DNA from: Eumeta japonica
Taxonomy: Eukaryota > Arthropoda > Insecta > Lepidoptera > Psychidae
Assembly (NCBI GenBank): GCA_005406025.1
Contig: BGZK01001578.1
Location: 62,001-126,000, forward strand
Length of the DNA stretch: 64,000 bases
Direction of reading: 5' to 3'
In this document: positions 48,890 to 61,112 of the stretch, piece after piece
Numbering within the stretch: the first letter of the stretch is position 1
Layout of the letters: each line of letters begins with the position of its first letter
Position numbers and translations under genes: made by a program
The notes under the pieces: model-generated
Told to the model about the DNA's origin: nothing
Databases searched by the model: none
What the model saw: only the letters and a program-made list of their open reading frames with translations

Positions 48890-49340
48890 CAACTTATTCA
48901 CAAACACTCCGGTTGACGGACGGACGGGCCCTTTTTAAACTTTCGTCTCTTCGTAGCGATGTGTCCGTTAATATTTCAGTGAACGAACAACGAGTTCGTT
49001 AAGACCCTAAAGATTCATAGTTCCGATAAGGTAGCGGGACGGGCTGCGCACGCGGCGCATTAAATAACGAACAATGTCACGCTGCAAATTACACCGGCCG
49101 AAAATATGGCTCTAATATCGGTGACCGGCGGCCGCGGAGGCTCGCACTTAATTAACATTCGGCGGACGCGCCGCCCGCGCCGATGTTACTTGAATTTAAA
49201 AATAAGCCGGGGGTATCCTTTTAAATTAAATTTCCATCGGCCCGCCCGCCCGGCGCCGTTTTTACGTGCCCTTAAAAAAGCAGTTAGCGCCGCGACTCCT
49301 CCCCGGTATAACTCTGAATATAATTAAGGGCGAAAATTAA
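48890..49340. promoter_or_regulatory. GC-rich island, candidate conserved non-coding element
   Basis: The longest and sharpest island: GTGACCGGCGGCCGCGGAGG, TTAATTAA (49148-49155), CGGCGGACGCGCCGCCCGCG, then CCATCGGCCCGCCCGCCCGG. A 73-codon frame (49106-49327) is Arg/Pro-rich, as expected from base composition. It mixes CpG-rich and homeodomain motifs. Confidence 0.4.
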
Positions 49341-49646
49341 GAAAATAAACTTTAATGGCTTTTAACGGCTTAAGTTCAATCTTCTTAATGAAAATTACAA
49401 ATTGTAATATTTCGATGTAAATGCGGATTTAAACATCACGTTAAGGTGGATAATTAATTTACAAGGAAATCCGTTCCTGGGTAAAATATTTATAAATATT
49501 GTTTATTGGTTGAAAATTGAATTTATTCAACACGATGTGGAAATTTATTCGACGATTAAATTGAACCATCGCCATGATTTTCTATCAATCCGTCAATCCA
49601 TCGGTATAGAGTCGACGGATGTCTAGATTCTGAATTCACTAACCGT
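49341..49646. other. AT-rich spacer
   Basis: No structure recognised. Confidence 0.5.
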
Positions 49647-50195
49647 CTTATTCAGAGTCGTTAGTCTAACTTTAAAACGTGCTTAAACAACTGTTTAACG
49701 CTTTTTTTACAAAAAAATCTATTCGGAAATCTTGTTTAAATTATAAACACTGTTTACACCTTGTTTAGCCGTCGTACAATTTAAACATAGGCAAAGGATG
49801 TTTAACAGTAGTCTAAGGATTGTTTTACTGAATATTTGACGTAGGTTGTCAAAAGTGACATTTAATTGTCGTGATATTGTCATCAAGTTAGAATTTGATT
49901 TCTATAAATTGCGAATTATTAATTCGAAGCGCATTCATAAATTTTATATATATATATGTTATTATGTAAATACATACTTTTGATTACTTAGATGCCAGAT
50001 ACTTAATATTTTCGAGTTTTTTAAAACATTTTTTGATCAGAATGTTGCCATTATAACGCTTAAACACGGTTTTAGTTAGACTGCAGTCTAAGTGACATTC
50101 TGGATTGCTTAATGCCTAAACACCCTGTTTAAGAAGTAAACAATGTTTAGTTAAACTACCGTTGAACGATGTTTTAAATAAGGACTCTAAATAAG
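49647..50195. mobile_element. MITE-like element with inverted ends, about 550 bp
   Basis: CTTATTCAGAGTC at 49647 pairs with GACTCTAAATAAG ending at 50195. Internally, both halves are rich in TGTTTA/TAAACA words (CTGTTTAACGC; CCTGTTTAAGAAGTAAACAA) in opposed orientation, and the centre has TTGTCAAAAGTGACA. Non-coding. Target duplication not resolved. Confidence 0.55.
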
Positions 50196-50494
50196 GCAAT
50201 AAGATGTTAGTGTGAAATTATCGAAAGCCTCTAAATTAAAAATCTTACTCTATTTCAAAAAAAACTCAGCTTAGGACTACTAAAAATAATTATCATCACA
50301 ACAGTTTTGCACGTCTTAGAACGCAAAGCGATTGAGTAGCAGTCACTTTCGATATTTCAAGGCAATGGCCAATTTTTTGGTCATAATTATATTCATATTG
50401 CATTTATAAGATAATACGAGCAACAAAAAAAACCACTATTATTTTCAGTTTTGATATTTCTATGAAACATCATTCTCGTTAATATAAAAAAAAT
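50196..50494. other. AT-rich spacer
   Basis: No structure recognised. Confidence 0.5.
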
Positions 50495-50880
50495 TGAAAA
50501 GCGATTGACTTCGCAGAACATCCATAAAACTTCCCGCTATGATATTTTATCGTTGTATTTTTGAGGTCAACCGATTTTATGCAACTTCATACAACTGTTT
50601 GAATAAAAGAGTTGATTAGATTTCGGTGTTGGTCGATAGGACAGTTTCAGAGTTACTTCTAAAGAATAAAAAAAATTTGAAAATCCTATTTGTAAGATTT
50701 CTCGAAATCTACTTGGTGGAATCATTTAAAATTTTCAAGACGTCTAACTTGAGTGAACCACTTTTGAATGCCGTAAAATTAGTTTCGAGCGGTTAAACCT
50801 TCAATGACAATTTCACATACGTACAAACACGTACGCACGCACGGACGCACGCATATACATACCGAAAATTTTCATAGCGG
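50495..50880 (+). repeat. CA-bearing dispersed repeat, copy C
   Basis: Landmarks: ACAACTGTTTGAATAAAAGA at 50591, GTTGATTAGATTTCGGTGTT, AAGACGTCTAACTTGAGTGA, and a closing CGTACGCACGCACGGACGCA tract. Truncated at the 3' side relative to copies B and D. Confidence 0.7.
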
Positions 50881-53800
50881 GACGTTAATAAAAATAAATA
50901 AAAAACAATAAATAAAATAAAGCTATGAAAAAATCATCTTTCAAGTCCCATTCTTAGTATGATTTAAAAATATAAATCTAGACATAGGCGCAAATAAAGC
51001 TTTTCCCACAATGTAGTTGGCAAGCAAAAATTATAACAATTAATATAGAGGGAGATTTTGACAATTAATCGATTGGCACCTTACTACAGCCATAAGCAAT
51101 GGTCGTAGTAAAGTACCTATTGACCCTGATTTAAATTTAAATTTAAATAATATCTAAGTTGTTGCAGTATACAGTTTGATTTCCACAATTAAGCTAATCA
51201 GCACCTGAATACAGCAGATGAAAAATCTGATCATTTCTATTTGTGATAAAACTACTTTGGTTATATACATTTGATCGGAATTACGTCAATTCTGCGAGAT
51301 ATAATGTGAATCAAATATTTAAAAAAAGCGTTTTTCGTAATGATTTTTGGCTTTAAAAATTTGAATTTTTTGTTAATAAATTGGGATACATTAATAACAA
51401 AAATATAGAGCGATTATTATTTATTGGTTGTTTACTTGCGAGTCTGTTTCGCAATGAAAGTATACTTAAAACTAAATAAACTTATTTTAATAATTATAAC
51501 AATTATTAAATGACAGCAACATAAAATCTGATAACAGCAACATGTATATTATAATACATACGTAGTATTTCAAACTAGAGCTTTTTTAATTATTATATCT
51601 TAATGAATATATAATAATTAAAAACGTTCTAGAATATAAATATACAACGTTAATTGTGTATTATAACAAATTTAACCAGTCGTGGCTGAGTGTCTTTTTT
51701 TATATTCAAATAAAAGACAAAAAAATAGAAAAGTATCCTTAATTTTATTTGTTACATATATTTATCCGTGATATTGTTGTAAGTACGACATTTTACACCT
51801 TTTGAAGATTTCTATAGAAGATATAGAGATAACTAACTATTCTAATGGTTTTATTAATTTTATTATTATTAATTTTATGGTTGAGTGTATATGTTTTGTA
51901 TTTCATTGATTGTGCATTTTCATACATAATAAGAGTATACATCGAACTATTAAACCGACTTTAGTATACTTAAAACATATGAAATCGTTGAAGTCTGCAA
52001 AGGGGTGTATGCAGCGGCAACATAATAAAACAAACAACAACAAACAACAAATACATATTCTTGTCGATATCCGGATCACGACGTTTTTATTTAAATTTGA
52101 CCTTTAAATTTTAAAGGCATAAAGGGTTGAATAGGCGCTTACCTATTTAATAAGCTGTATATATGCTATTTCAAAAAATATCTATATCGTATGAGATAAA
52201 AGCTCATTAAGTAATCTATTATTACTTTACAATGGCATTAACGTTAAAAACACGGAGTGTTTTTAAAAAAAGTAAAAAAATAATTGCGTATTCTTCTACT
52301 ACTTAATAATCAACTTACTTTTTCTACTCATCAATATGTAGGTACGATCTATGTGTTTACCACGCAAGAAGGTAGGTAGACACCTACCCACTTCAAATTT
52401 ATCTCAACACGTGCCTATGAATAATAAAAAATGATCAAAATATTTTTTAGAGTTCTCCTAAGTAAAATGAAATAAAAATATTAGACTACTTGAAAGTCAA
52501 TCAAATTATTACGATAATATAATGTAGTTACAATTATTGTTATTTTGGAATCGATGTCATCTAAGAAAACACTACAATATATTTATCAATAGATTAAATT
52601 TTATGTAAAATTTCTATGTAAAATTTAATTTGTTTTTTTATTTTGTTTAACTACTATCGGTTTACGAAAAAAAAGTTATGTTTATCTTCTAAGTGTATTA
52701 TATCTATAAAAATTAGAACTGACATATGAAAATTTATTTTTTTCTGTATGCAATCACCGTCGATGTATCTATAGATAAATCAATGATATGTACCGACAAG
52801 TTTACATACAATTATTTTTAGAGACTTGCTAACGTTTATTAACTGAGAAAAATAAAAATATTAACGTGGTCACCGTTTTGAAAATGTAATCTTCTACAAC
52901 AAAAAAAAATTAGCAAACAAATAAAGTCAGTAAAAGATGACACTAATTGATTTAAATGAAGAAGTTTACATCCAAAACTCCACGTCTGTCTGTCAGTTTG
53001 TCCGTTTATATCTTATTCGCGCTATAACCGCTTATCCGATTTAGAAGTTCTTTTTTAATTCGTTACTATGTTATCTAGCTAAGTTATAGCTTACTTTATA
53101 GTTACATAAAGTTGCATACGAAATAAACAGTGATGATAATGGTGAGCCAAGTTGGAAAAAATACGCTTTTGAGGCATTTAAATGGCTTACGCTGAGTAAG
53201 CCGGAAGAAATAATATGTGAAATTAATACGATATACAATTGCAGATTTTAAAAAAGACCTACAAACGTCCCGGAATAGCATATGCCTATCTTGTAAGGGT
53301 GATCCACGACAAGCAATTCTTTTTCTTTAAAATAAAACCCAGCTTTCGACAACGGGGAATCGACTTGGCCGCAATAAAAAACTAGAAATGTAGTATAGAA
53401 AGGGGCCTTGATATAGAGGAACTATATTTTCTCAAATCAGGAAATAAAAAAATACATGGAATTTCTTAAATATCTAAAATTACGTTACAATTAAAAAAAT
53501 ACTTATATTTTATCGTTATTTATCTCATATTTTAAAATATCTAAGTAAATTCCTGTGTACCTACTTTATAAAAAAAAAATCTAATTATTTATAAAACAAA
53601 TTCTGTATTCCACGCAAGCGGAGATACATAAATATTATATATCATTGATTCTTAGACAAAAGTTCCAAAGTTGTGTACCAAATTTTATATTTAAATAATA
53701 CTCTACTATCCAAGCTTATCTAGATTGGTGCCACTACTAACAAAGTTTTGTATAGAGTTGGTTTCTCAGATATGTTGTTAATGGTTTTAATGAAACCTTG

Positions 53801-53992
53801 CATAGCAAGTAGTGTGTAATATTTATAAAAATAGCCAGGATTTAAAACTAATTTAAATTTTCCCGCAGAATGTTATCACATTCGAGCAAACTTGAAATTC
53901 GCTAAGAGTACTTTGGTCCCTAAGGTACGTGTATTAATTCATTACACGGGAAATATTATTTTTGGTCAGTTTTTACGAAATTCATTAATAAA
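50881..53992. other. AT-rich spacer
   Basis: Very AT-rich throughout. 52980-53400 has CCACGTCTGTCTGTCAGTTT followed by CTATAACCGCTTATCCGATT, in the style of a worn lepidopteran repeat, not firmly assignable. No gene recognised. Confidence 0.45.
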
Positions 53993-54135
53993 CTAGCTTC
54001 CGCCCCAAGCTCCGCTGATATGAAGCACTATGTTTTTTCCATCTTTTGTATGGATCGACTATGCTGTCAATCATGATTCTCATTCTGCCACTTTTTATTC
54101 CGATTCCGGTTTCAGTTTTGACCAATTTCAATAAC
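53993..54135 (-). mobile_element. Helitron-like 3' end with degenerate minisatellite
   Basis: A/CTAGCTTCCGCCCCAAGCTC CGC at 53993 is the inverted CTAG-type end. 54060-54130 carries minisatellite words on the minus strand (ATTCCGATTCCGGTTTCAGT). The 5' end of the element is not located. Confidence 0.45.
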
Positions 54136-55921
54136 ACAGACTCTTACGTCAAAAAGAAACATACTATTCAATCATTTTATTATACAGTATGTAGTAGAAT
54201 AAACACAATGGTCTGGTCGCAGACTTCCTTAACACGTCGGTGAAATACGGATTAAAATTTATTCACACGTTTTTACGTGATGCACGTACAAATAAACACC
54301 AAGAGATGATAATACTAGAAGCTATTGAAAAGTATTTTGTTATCGATCCTAAGAGTCACCATTTTTTTTTTCAAATATTTTCATTTTACCACCTTTCTAT
54401 CCTCTACAGTTTTTTTTATTGACTTCAAAAAAAGGAGGACACATTCAATTCATCTGTATTTTTTTACGCGATACCTCCGTTAATTGTGAGTCGATTAAAA
54501 AAAAAACTGTCAGTTTTAGGCATACACACCAGAAGCACAAACTTCTTAGCTTCTCAAACTTGTAAACAATATTTTTGGGTTGTTTCTTGTTGTTTATTAC
54601 ATTTAATCAATTGTATTTTTAACATTACTTTTATCAATTTTCATATATAATTTGAACTATTGCCTCATTATCATCATTATCATATGAAAAATTGATACTA
54701 TAGGCTTACAGTAACTAAAATAATAAACCAACAATTTTGATTTAAATCTATGAAAATATCTTATAACACGGCATCAATTGTTGTTTTGTATCTCGTAGTT
54801 TATGTTGATCATTGGACATAGTCAATTAAAACTCTTTATTTAAAAATGGAAGACTTGTCTGTGGTTCACCAAGGCAAGACGATGATCATGTTGATGATGA
54901 TGGTATTCCAGAAACATCGACGAGTAACCTCAAATATTATAGGTACCTACAGTGTTTTGAGCTATTTTAGCTATTTAAGTTATTCATATGTTTGTATCTG
55001 GGTGACATGATCTTATGGTGCTGAGATGATGATGGAAGCCACATCACTCCTATATGGTTAAAAATTAACTAATAATACAGAAATTTTTAGTCAGAAACTG
55101 CTCTTTAATTGCAACTAGTAACCTTCGAGCCTAGGATCATTTGTTTCAACAAATACCATATAATTACATTGGCATCGAGGATTTGATGATGGAGCTAAAG
55201 CGTGGATAGTGAGAAATGGAACTCTTCAGCACTTAATACTGAACTCCTCAAGTTTGGACTCATTCGTTTCATTGTTATGAGTCTTTTGCATTAGATTTTG
55301 TAACGATAGTCTAATGATGGAATCAGGAAGTAGATAGTCGAACTATAATGAATTATACAAAAAGTATAATAACACTTTCCACTGAAACGTTGAAAGTAAA
55401 TTGAATCTAAAAAAAGTGACTACGAAAATTTCTTAAACTAAAGGGTCATTAATTATAATTTCTAAATCAACAACAATTTTACGTGTTTATATTTCTTTTG
55501 TAGGCTTTACAAATTATTATTATTAACTTTTTTGTTTATGAGCTTTTTGAATACCATATTGATACCACATACAAAATCTGCGATACAAAATATGAAAAGC
55601 AGCAAAACAATTAGTTTTATTTATATATATTCCAATAAAGTGGCTAAAATTATTAGTTGTATCATTTAAAACACAGGATTGTGAAAACCTATCAGACCTG
55701 AAACATGTTGTTGCTAAATATTAAATATATTCTTCTAAAACATTAGTATTTAATGGCGCATGATAATTTAAGATTAAATACAGTAGCATATGAAAAGGAA
55801 ATCACTTTCTTCATGTATAAAATACTTAAAACAAAACAATATCTGCAGTTTTCTATAAATTATTCTGATATAATTATTATTTATTTATAAAAAAAGTGTA
55901 AATAAAATCTCTTTTTAATTT
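54136..55921. other. AT-rich spacer with a repeat remnant near 54418
   Basis: TTGACTTCAAAAAAAGGAGG at 54419 matches a common lepidopteran repeat edge (from memory). The remainder is AT-rich with no gene recognised. Confidence 0.4.
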
Positions 55922-57981
55922 CACTAGTTTACACGGTTTTCATACCCCAGCTGAAAGTTGTTATTTTATTTTGTGTTCAGGTAGAACTATCCAGAAAAAA
56001 TAATAAAAAAATTCTGTCACGTCTGGTTTAAAAAATATTTATTTTGTTGAAGGGAAATACAAAAATTTTAGGATTAATACAAAAATAAATTAAAAATGAC
56101 TAATTTTTGCTTTCTTTTTATAGTTATTTGAATCAGTTTCTCTTATGATAGACCAACAGTAATCCCCTAACATATTTTCATCCCAAAATCCTTGATGTCG
56201 TTCTTCGAAAGTCCTTAAATCTTGGTGGAAACGTTCACCCTGTTCGTCACTCATACTTCCTAAGTTTTCAGGAAAAAAATTCAGATGAGAGTGTAGAAAG
56301 TGAATCTTTAATGACATGTTTACTCCCATATCATGAAAGTTTTTCAATAAATTGTTAACAATTTCTTCATAATTTTCACTTTTTTTATTTCCCAAAAAAT
56401 TTTCTACAAGCATTTTAAATGAGTTCCAAGCAGACTTTTCTTTAACCGATAAAAGGTTTTCAAACTGAGAATCTTTCATAATTTTACGGATTTGTGGACC
56501 AATAAATATACCCTCCTTCAGTTTTCTCTCTGTAATGTTTGGAAATATTTTTTGCAAATACCGGAAAGCATCACTGTTTTTGTCAAGCGCCTTTACAAAG
56601 TTTTCATGAGCCCCAGTTTGATGTGTAAAGGGGGTAAAGTGACGTTATTTGGATCGACCAACAGCTCGTGATTAATGTTCATTTTGCCCGGAATATACTC
56701 ATTTCGAACAGGCCATTCTTTCCTTACATAATGATGTTGTTTCGCTCTACTGTCCCACAAACAAAGGAAACAACAGTACTTCGTGTAACCACCCTGCAAT
56801 CCCACTAACATACCGATGACTTTGAGGTCACCGCACACTTTCCATTTATGTTCTTTATACTTTATTAAATTAATCAAAGTACGCATCGTTTCATAGCTCT
56901 CTTTACAATTCACTGCGTGTCCTATTGGTATGGAAGGTTTCTTATTTCCGTTATGTAATAAAACAGCTTTGAGACTATATTTTGAAGAATCTATGAATAG
57001 GCGCCACTCTGTTTTATCATAGTTTTGATTCATTGCTTCGAAAAGTCCCGGATATCTGTGCAATAACAATATTCACCTTCTCTTTGAAAAATTCTGAGTA
57101 AACTTTGCTTCTGTTTCTGAAAACGTAACTTTTGTGTCTGGTAGTAACAAGTTCCATTGTTGTAAGCGGGAGCCAAGAAGCTCTGCTTTAGATCTTGATA
57201 ACTGTAAATCTCGTACAAGATCATTGAATTCGGCCTGATTAATTAAATGTGGAGTGTTTTCTTGAGGTGAAAATTCGTCAGAATCACTAGAAATCGACTT
57301 GAATTCAACATCACTGTTATTGTCATCTAATATATTTGCACTCGAACTACCGGGACAAACTGGATGGGGTAGATCTTTGAATGTAAAATCGGCTTAGTAA
57401 CAGACGGAACATCGGCATACATAATACTTGCCTTATTTTTTGTTATATCCCAATGTCTTCGTAACACAAAAGTAACAATCATTTTCATGATTACTAGGTT
57501 CTCTCCATAGCATTGGCGAACCAAATGGAAGGTAAACTTTTCTCCTGATGACCACTGGAGTAAGATGATTCTACAGCTTTCGCAAAACACGTGAGGCACC
57601 CACTTTTTATCTTGATTTGCAACAGGAAATCCAAAATAATGAAGATATGCAGTTTTAACGAATCTACAATAGGTCTTCTCTGTTTTGAAAATATAAACTG
57701 TCCACAAACATAACAAAAACGGTCAGAACTTTGTTTGCACTTTCTGCTAGCCATTTTAAATCAAAGCAAAGCAAAGTAACTGTCGTTTGAAGCGAACGAA
57801 TAAACAATGAAATATCACCACCACGTCGGGTAGTTAAAAAAAAAACAATTGACGGCAGAAAAAAATTCCGACGTGATAAAATATTTCTGATAACACTTTT
57901 AGGTTTAGGGAAGGTAGATTAACATATTGACATACATTCGGTTCGGGGTATAAATAAAAAGTAAAATTTTGTAAACTAGTG
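55922..57981 (-). mobile_element. Full-length but inactive DNA transposon with CACTAGTTTACA ends
   Basis: Perfect 12-bp terminal inverted repeats: CACTAGTTTACA at 55922-55933 and TGTAAACTAGTG at 57970-57981. Subterminal similarity continues (CATACCCC against the reverse complement of GGGGTATAAA). TTT flanks both sides, compatible with a 2-3 bp target duplication. Its single gene (56090-57754, minus) is a transposase-like pseudogene. Ends starting CACTA with a short duplication point to the CACTA/Mirage/Chapaev (CMC) group; superfamily is inferred from the ends and a putative DDE layout, not from a search. Length 2,060 bp. Confidence 0.8.
56090..57754 (-). pseudogene. Transposase-like gene of the CACTAGTTTACA element, frameshifted
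   Basis: Reads on the minus strand from ATG at 57754. An N-terminal zinc-binding-like part has FCYVCGQ (about 57710), HVFCESC (about 57580) and, in another frame, NDCYFCV (about 57480). A middle part, NDLVRDLQLSRSKAELLGSR (about 57210), leads to WRLFIDSSKYSLKAVLLHNG (about 57000), CGDLKVIGMLVGLQGGYTKY (about 56830), CFLCLWDSR and LPPLHIKLGLMK. A last part (56090-56557) has GIFIGPQIRK, MSLKIHFLHSHLNFFPEN and SDEQGERFHQD. I recall this family as an uncharacterised multi-copy protein in insects and Hydra. Candidate catalytic residues are D in FIDSS, D in CGDLK and E in GERFH. At least five frameshifts or stops, for example near 57665, 57520, 57070 and 56595. Not functional. Confidence 0.75.
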
Positions 57982-59084
57982 TTTCCTTTCAAAACTTTAT
58001 GGGTAATATTTCATAAAAGATCACATATGAATTCAATATTAGATAGTCACTGAATACGAATTCAAATTATTGAATCTGCAGAATATAAAAGCAAAAGCTT
58101 TTATATAGATACTTAAGCTTATTCTTCTGCTATTTTACTACTATATTGTTTTCTTATACATTTTATAAATTAAAGCACTTAAAAATCTGCTCAATTTCCT
58201 TGAATGTCAACTCAAGAAGTTCATATGCCAATGTCACGTATTCAATTATTTGACCTCAGTGTTTCTAAAATTCCTATTCTTCAGAGCATACTCAGTCTTT
58301 CAGTGTCATTCAACTTGTCTATTAATGTGTCTGCAACAAAAAAATGTTGTGTTTGATTAAATTCAAGGCATTCTTGTCAAGTTTTTGAATGTTATTGACG
58401 TCAATTCCTAAAATACTTATTGAATATAAATTGGATAAAATATGTAAAAACTTGGAGTTCGAGTCATTTTTCTAGAGCTGCTGAACTTAATATCATGTAT
58501 CAGGTTGTTGTCACCTCATTGACCAGGTTATTGTCCTTGAGGCACGATCAACCACGATTGCCACTCTCTCTTCCACCTTCTATTTATTATAACACATTTA
58601 TAATTATTATTTTGCCTTTCTTTCTTTTTAAAGTAATTCTAAAAATAGCAATTCATGTTGGCAACATAAAGCAGTACATACATTGATGTTCAGGAATTAC
58701 TTTTTGTTTTATTTTATTATCTAATTAATTTTTGTTTCTTTCCAACTGGTTAAAGCAAGTGATAAGCAAAATCTGGTTTATGAAAAAAAGTGCTATTTAC
58801 TTAAAATGACGACAAAACTTCATTCAATTTTCATTGATTATGATGATAATACAATAATATAAATTTACAGCGGTATTTTGTTAATTCCACCATTTTATTC
58901 GGTTTCCATTAGGATATAAACACATTTATTAGACAATCTTATTGAGTATCAAAATTGACAAACGATTTAAAAATTTATGAGAGTTTTACATTTAGCGTTT
59001 TCTTGCAATGTATTATAATTATAAAGTTACATTATAATGTGTAATGTGCAACAGCCAACGTCTATGAAATGAAAAACAAATATC
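57982..59084. other. AT-rich spacer
   Basis: No gene or repeat recognised. Confidence 0.5.
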
Positions 59085-59480
59085 CAGTCTCCGTACTCCC
59101 GTCGCCGCACAGCCTTTTACCGCACGATTACGGCCAGGCCTTTAAGCAACTTTTCTTACGTAGTCTTATTTACTTAACAAGAGCTCGCTAATTGACTTTT
59201 AAAGGGTTAATTAACTAGGAGAATTTTCGGAGTATTCTCGAGAGGAGAAAAAAATACTTTATTAGCTGGGTCGGCGCGAGCGTGATCCTACCGGGCCATA
59301 AATCAGAAGTTTTTCACCGACAAAGGAAAGTAACTTAAACTTTGACCCGAGAAAATGATGAGAGCCGCTGTCCAAGTTTTATTCAGTTAACGCGTCATAA
59401 TTCATGAGAACGGTTTGAGGGGCCATTGTCCGCGCGAGGCCGGCCCGCGCCAAGTCGAGCTGCGTGAGCGCATAGCATCG
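59085..59480. promoter_or_regulatory. GC-rich island, candidate conserved non-coding element
   Basis: CCCGTCGCCGCACAGCCTTT, GCTAATTGACTTTTAAAGGG, TTAATTAA (59207-59214), CCGGGCCATAAATCAGAAG, CATAATTCATGAG, then CGCGCGAGGCCGGCCCGCGC. Dense homeodomain-type motifs in a CpG-rich block with no coding frame. A good enhancer candidate by composition. Confidence 0.4.
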
Positions 59481-59734
59481 GGATTTTCTGTTGACATTCG
59501 CTAAATGACGTCGAATCGAAGATTAATTGTCATGTAATATGCTTTTGTCTGATCACTATCTACACTGTAATTGAAAGCTTCCGTTTATTAGTTACATTAT
59601 GGATTAAGTTATGAAAATGCTTATAGATTAATCTGAACTGTATAACAAAAGGGATACTTATCTTTTACGCTTTTTCAAATGAAAGATGATTATTCAAGAA
59701 TATATCAGTGCATTTACTGAGTAAATAAAAAAAT
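59481..59734. other. AT-rich spacer
   Basis: No structure recognised. Confidence 0.5.
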
Positions 59735-59800
59735 AAAAACTGGTCAGGTCAAGTAAGTGTCGGACCACGCGCAGTTTAGGGTGCCGCAGTTACTCTTCAC
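59735..59800 (-). repeat. AGGGTTCC...TTGGCC dispersed repeat, fragment 4
   Basis: AAAAACTGGTCAGGTCAAGT then AAGTGTCGGACCACGCGCAG is the reverse complement of the family's 3' end (compare 22485-22518). Only this end is recognisable. Confidence 0.6.
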
Positions 59801-59989
59801 AATATCTGGATTTAGGACAAGTCATTTAAGTAATTTTCAATATGTACGAAATTGCGCTTGTTACTTTTCTTAGTTCATTTTGTAAGTTGATGGACTATTA
59901 CACGTTAACCAGTAAAGTTTAATAATAGTTTCGCTTTTAACTTCATAGGGTATATTGCTGTTTCTATCACACATTTTAAAATAACCAGT
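59801..59989. other. Spacer
   Basis: No structure recognised. Confidence 0.4.
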
Positions 59990-61104
59990 TAGCTGACGAG
60001 GGGGTGAAAATTTGTAAAACGGTTGACCCTGCAATCCATCCCTAAAACATACTGCTATGATTTTTTTCAAAGATCAAAGACTTATCTTTAAGCTATTTGG
60101 ACTCAAAAATTAAAAAAAAAACTATTGGACCATATAGCCCATTCCATAAAACTTTTTGCTGCTTTCGAGCCCAAAGACTTCAAAAATGTACCTAGCTAGC
60201 AAAAAATGATTGAGTTTGACTTCAAATGACACATTTTTTTTGCTTTAACAAGCTCTCTGAGCTAAAATTATAATTTTAACACGTTTTTAGATCTTCGACT
60301 TCAAAAATCTAGATTTATTTAATTAAACGTTTTCTTTAATTTTCTAACTACGATATCTATCAAAATCGTCTTTCGATTTCGATCTGCTTTGCGTTATACA
60401 ACGTAGTTTCTTAGTGATACCAAACGTTATTCCATTAAGAATTTCACGTTAATTTAATACAAGTTTTTAAAAATTTTTGTTTATAGTTATCTCTCGAACG
60501 AACCGATCGATTTTGTCGTATTCTTCAGCGACTTAAGTTAGTTTTCAAAGAGAATTGCTGGTTAAATTTTGGAACTTTTCGGCAAAGAACTTTACAAAAT
60601 ATTGAAAAAAACACTTTATGAAAAATGTTTCTCAAACTAAGTCTTTTGAATCAATTGATATATATGCAGTTTGCCGCAGTCAATGCAACTGCTTGGGGAA
60701 AAGAGCTGATTAGATTTTGTTATCGATCGGCATGGTATTCTACAGGTACTTAACTAAAAACATTACTATTTTTCTGAAAACTGTTTTTGAGATTCTTGAA
60801 AATCTACCTAGTTCGACATTTTAGGAAGTCTAAGTTGAGTAGATCCTTTTCGAATAACGCAAACTGCGTATCGATCGGTCAACCTGTTCAAATATTATGA
60901 GAAGTTTACACACTAACACGCACACACGCACACACACACACACGTACGCACGTACTCACATACATAAATAATAAATAAAATGGTCGACATAGATTGTTAA
61001 CGTCACATGAGAACGTCAAAATCTGATGAAAACTCTGATTTCTTAAATGGGACTGAAAACAGTAACTTCCCTAAAAATGACAGAGTTAATATCGATGTGT
61101 TTAC
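59990..61104 (+). repeat. CA-bearing dispersed repeat, copy D, interrupted by the hAT element
   Basis: Landmarks: GGTTGACCCTGCAATCCATC (about 60020), ATGCAACTGCTTGGG at 60683, TTTAGGAAGTCTAAGTTGAG, a CACACACGCACACACACACA tract (60915-60945) and GTCAAAATCTGATGAAAACT. The hAT element inserted at its 3' side. Confidence 0.75.
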
Positions 61105-61112
61105 TTCTAGAA
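61105..61112. repeat. hAT target site duplication, left
   Basis: TTCTAGAA, repeated exactly at 63552-63559. It fits the hAT preference nTnnnnAn. Confidence 0.9.

Noticed and set aside
49106..49327. 73-codon Arg/Pro-rich frame
   Set aside because: Driven by CpG-rich sequence of the island.
57030..57224. 64-codon frame as a separate gene upstream of the transposase piece
   Set aside because: It is the wrong frame; the correct frame here reads NDLVRDLQLSRSKAELLGSR and belongs to the same broken gene.
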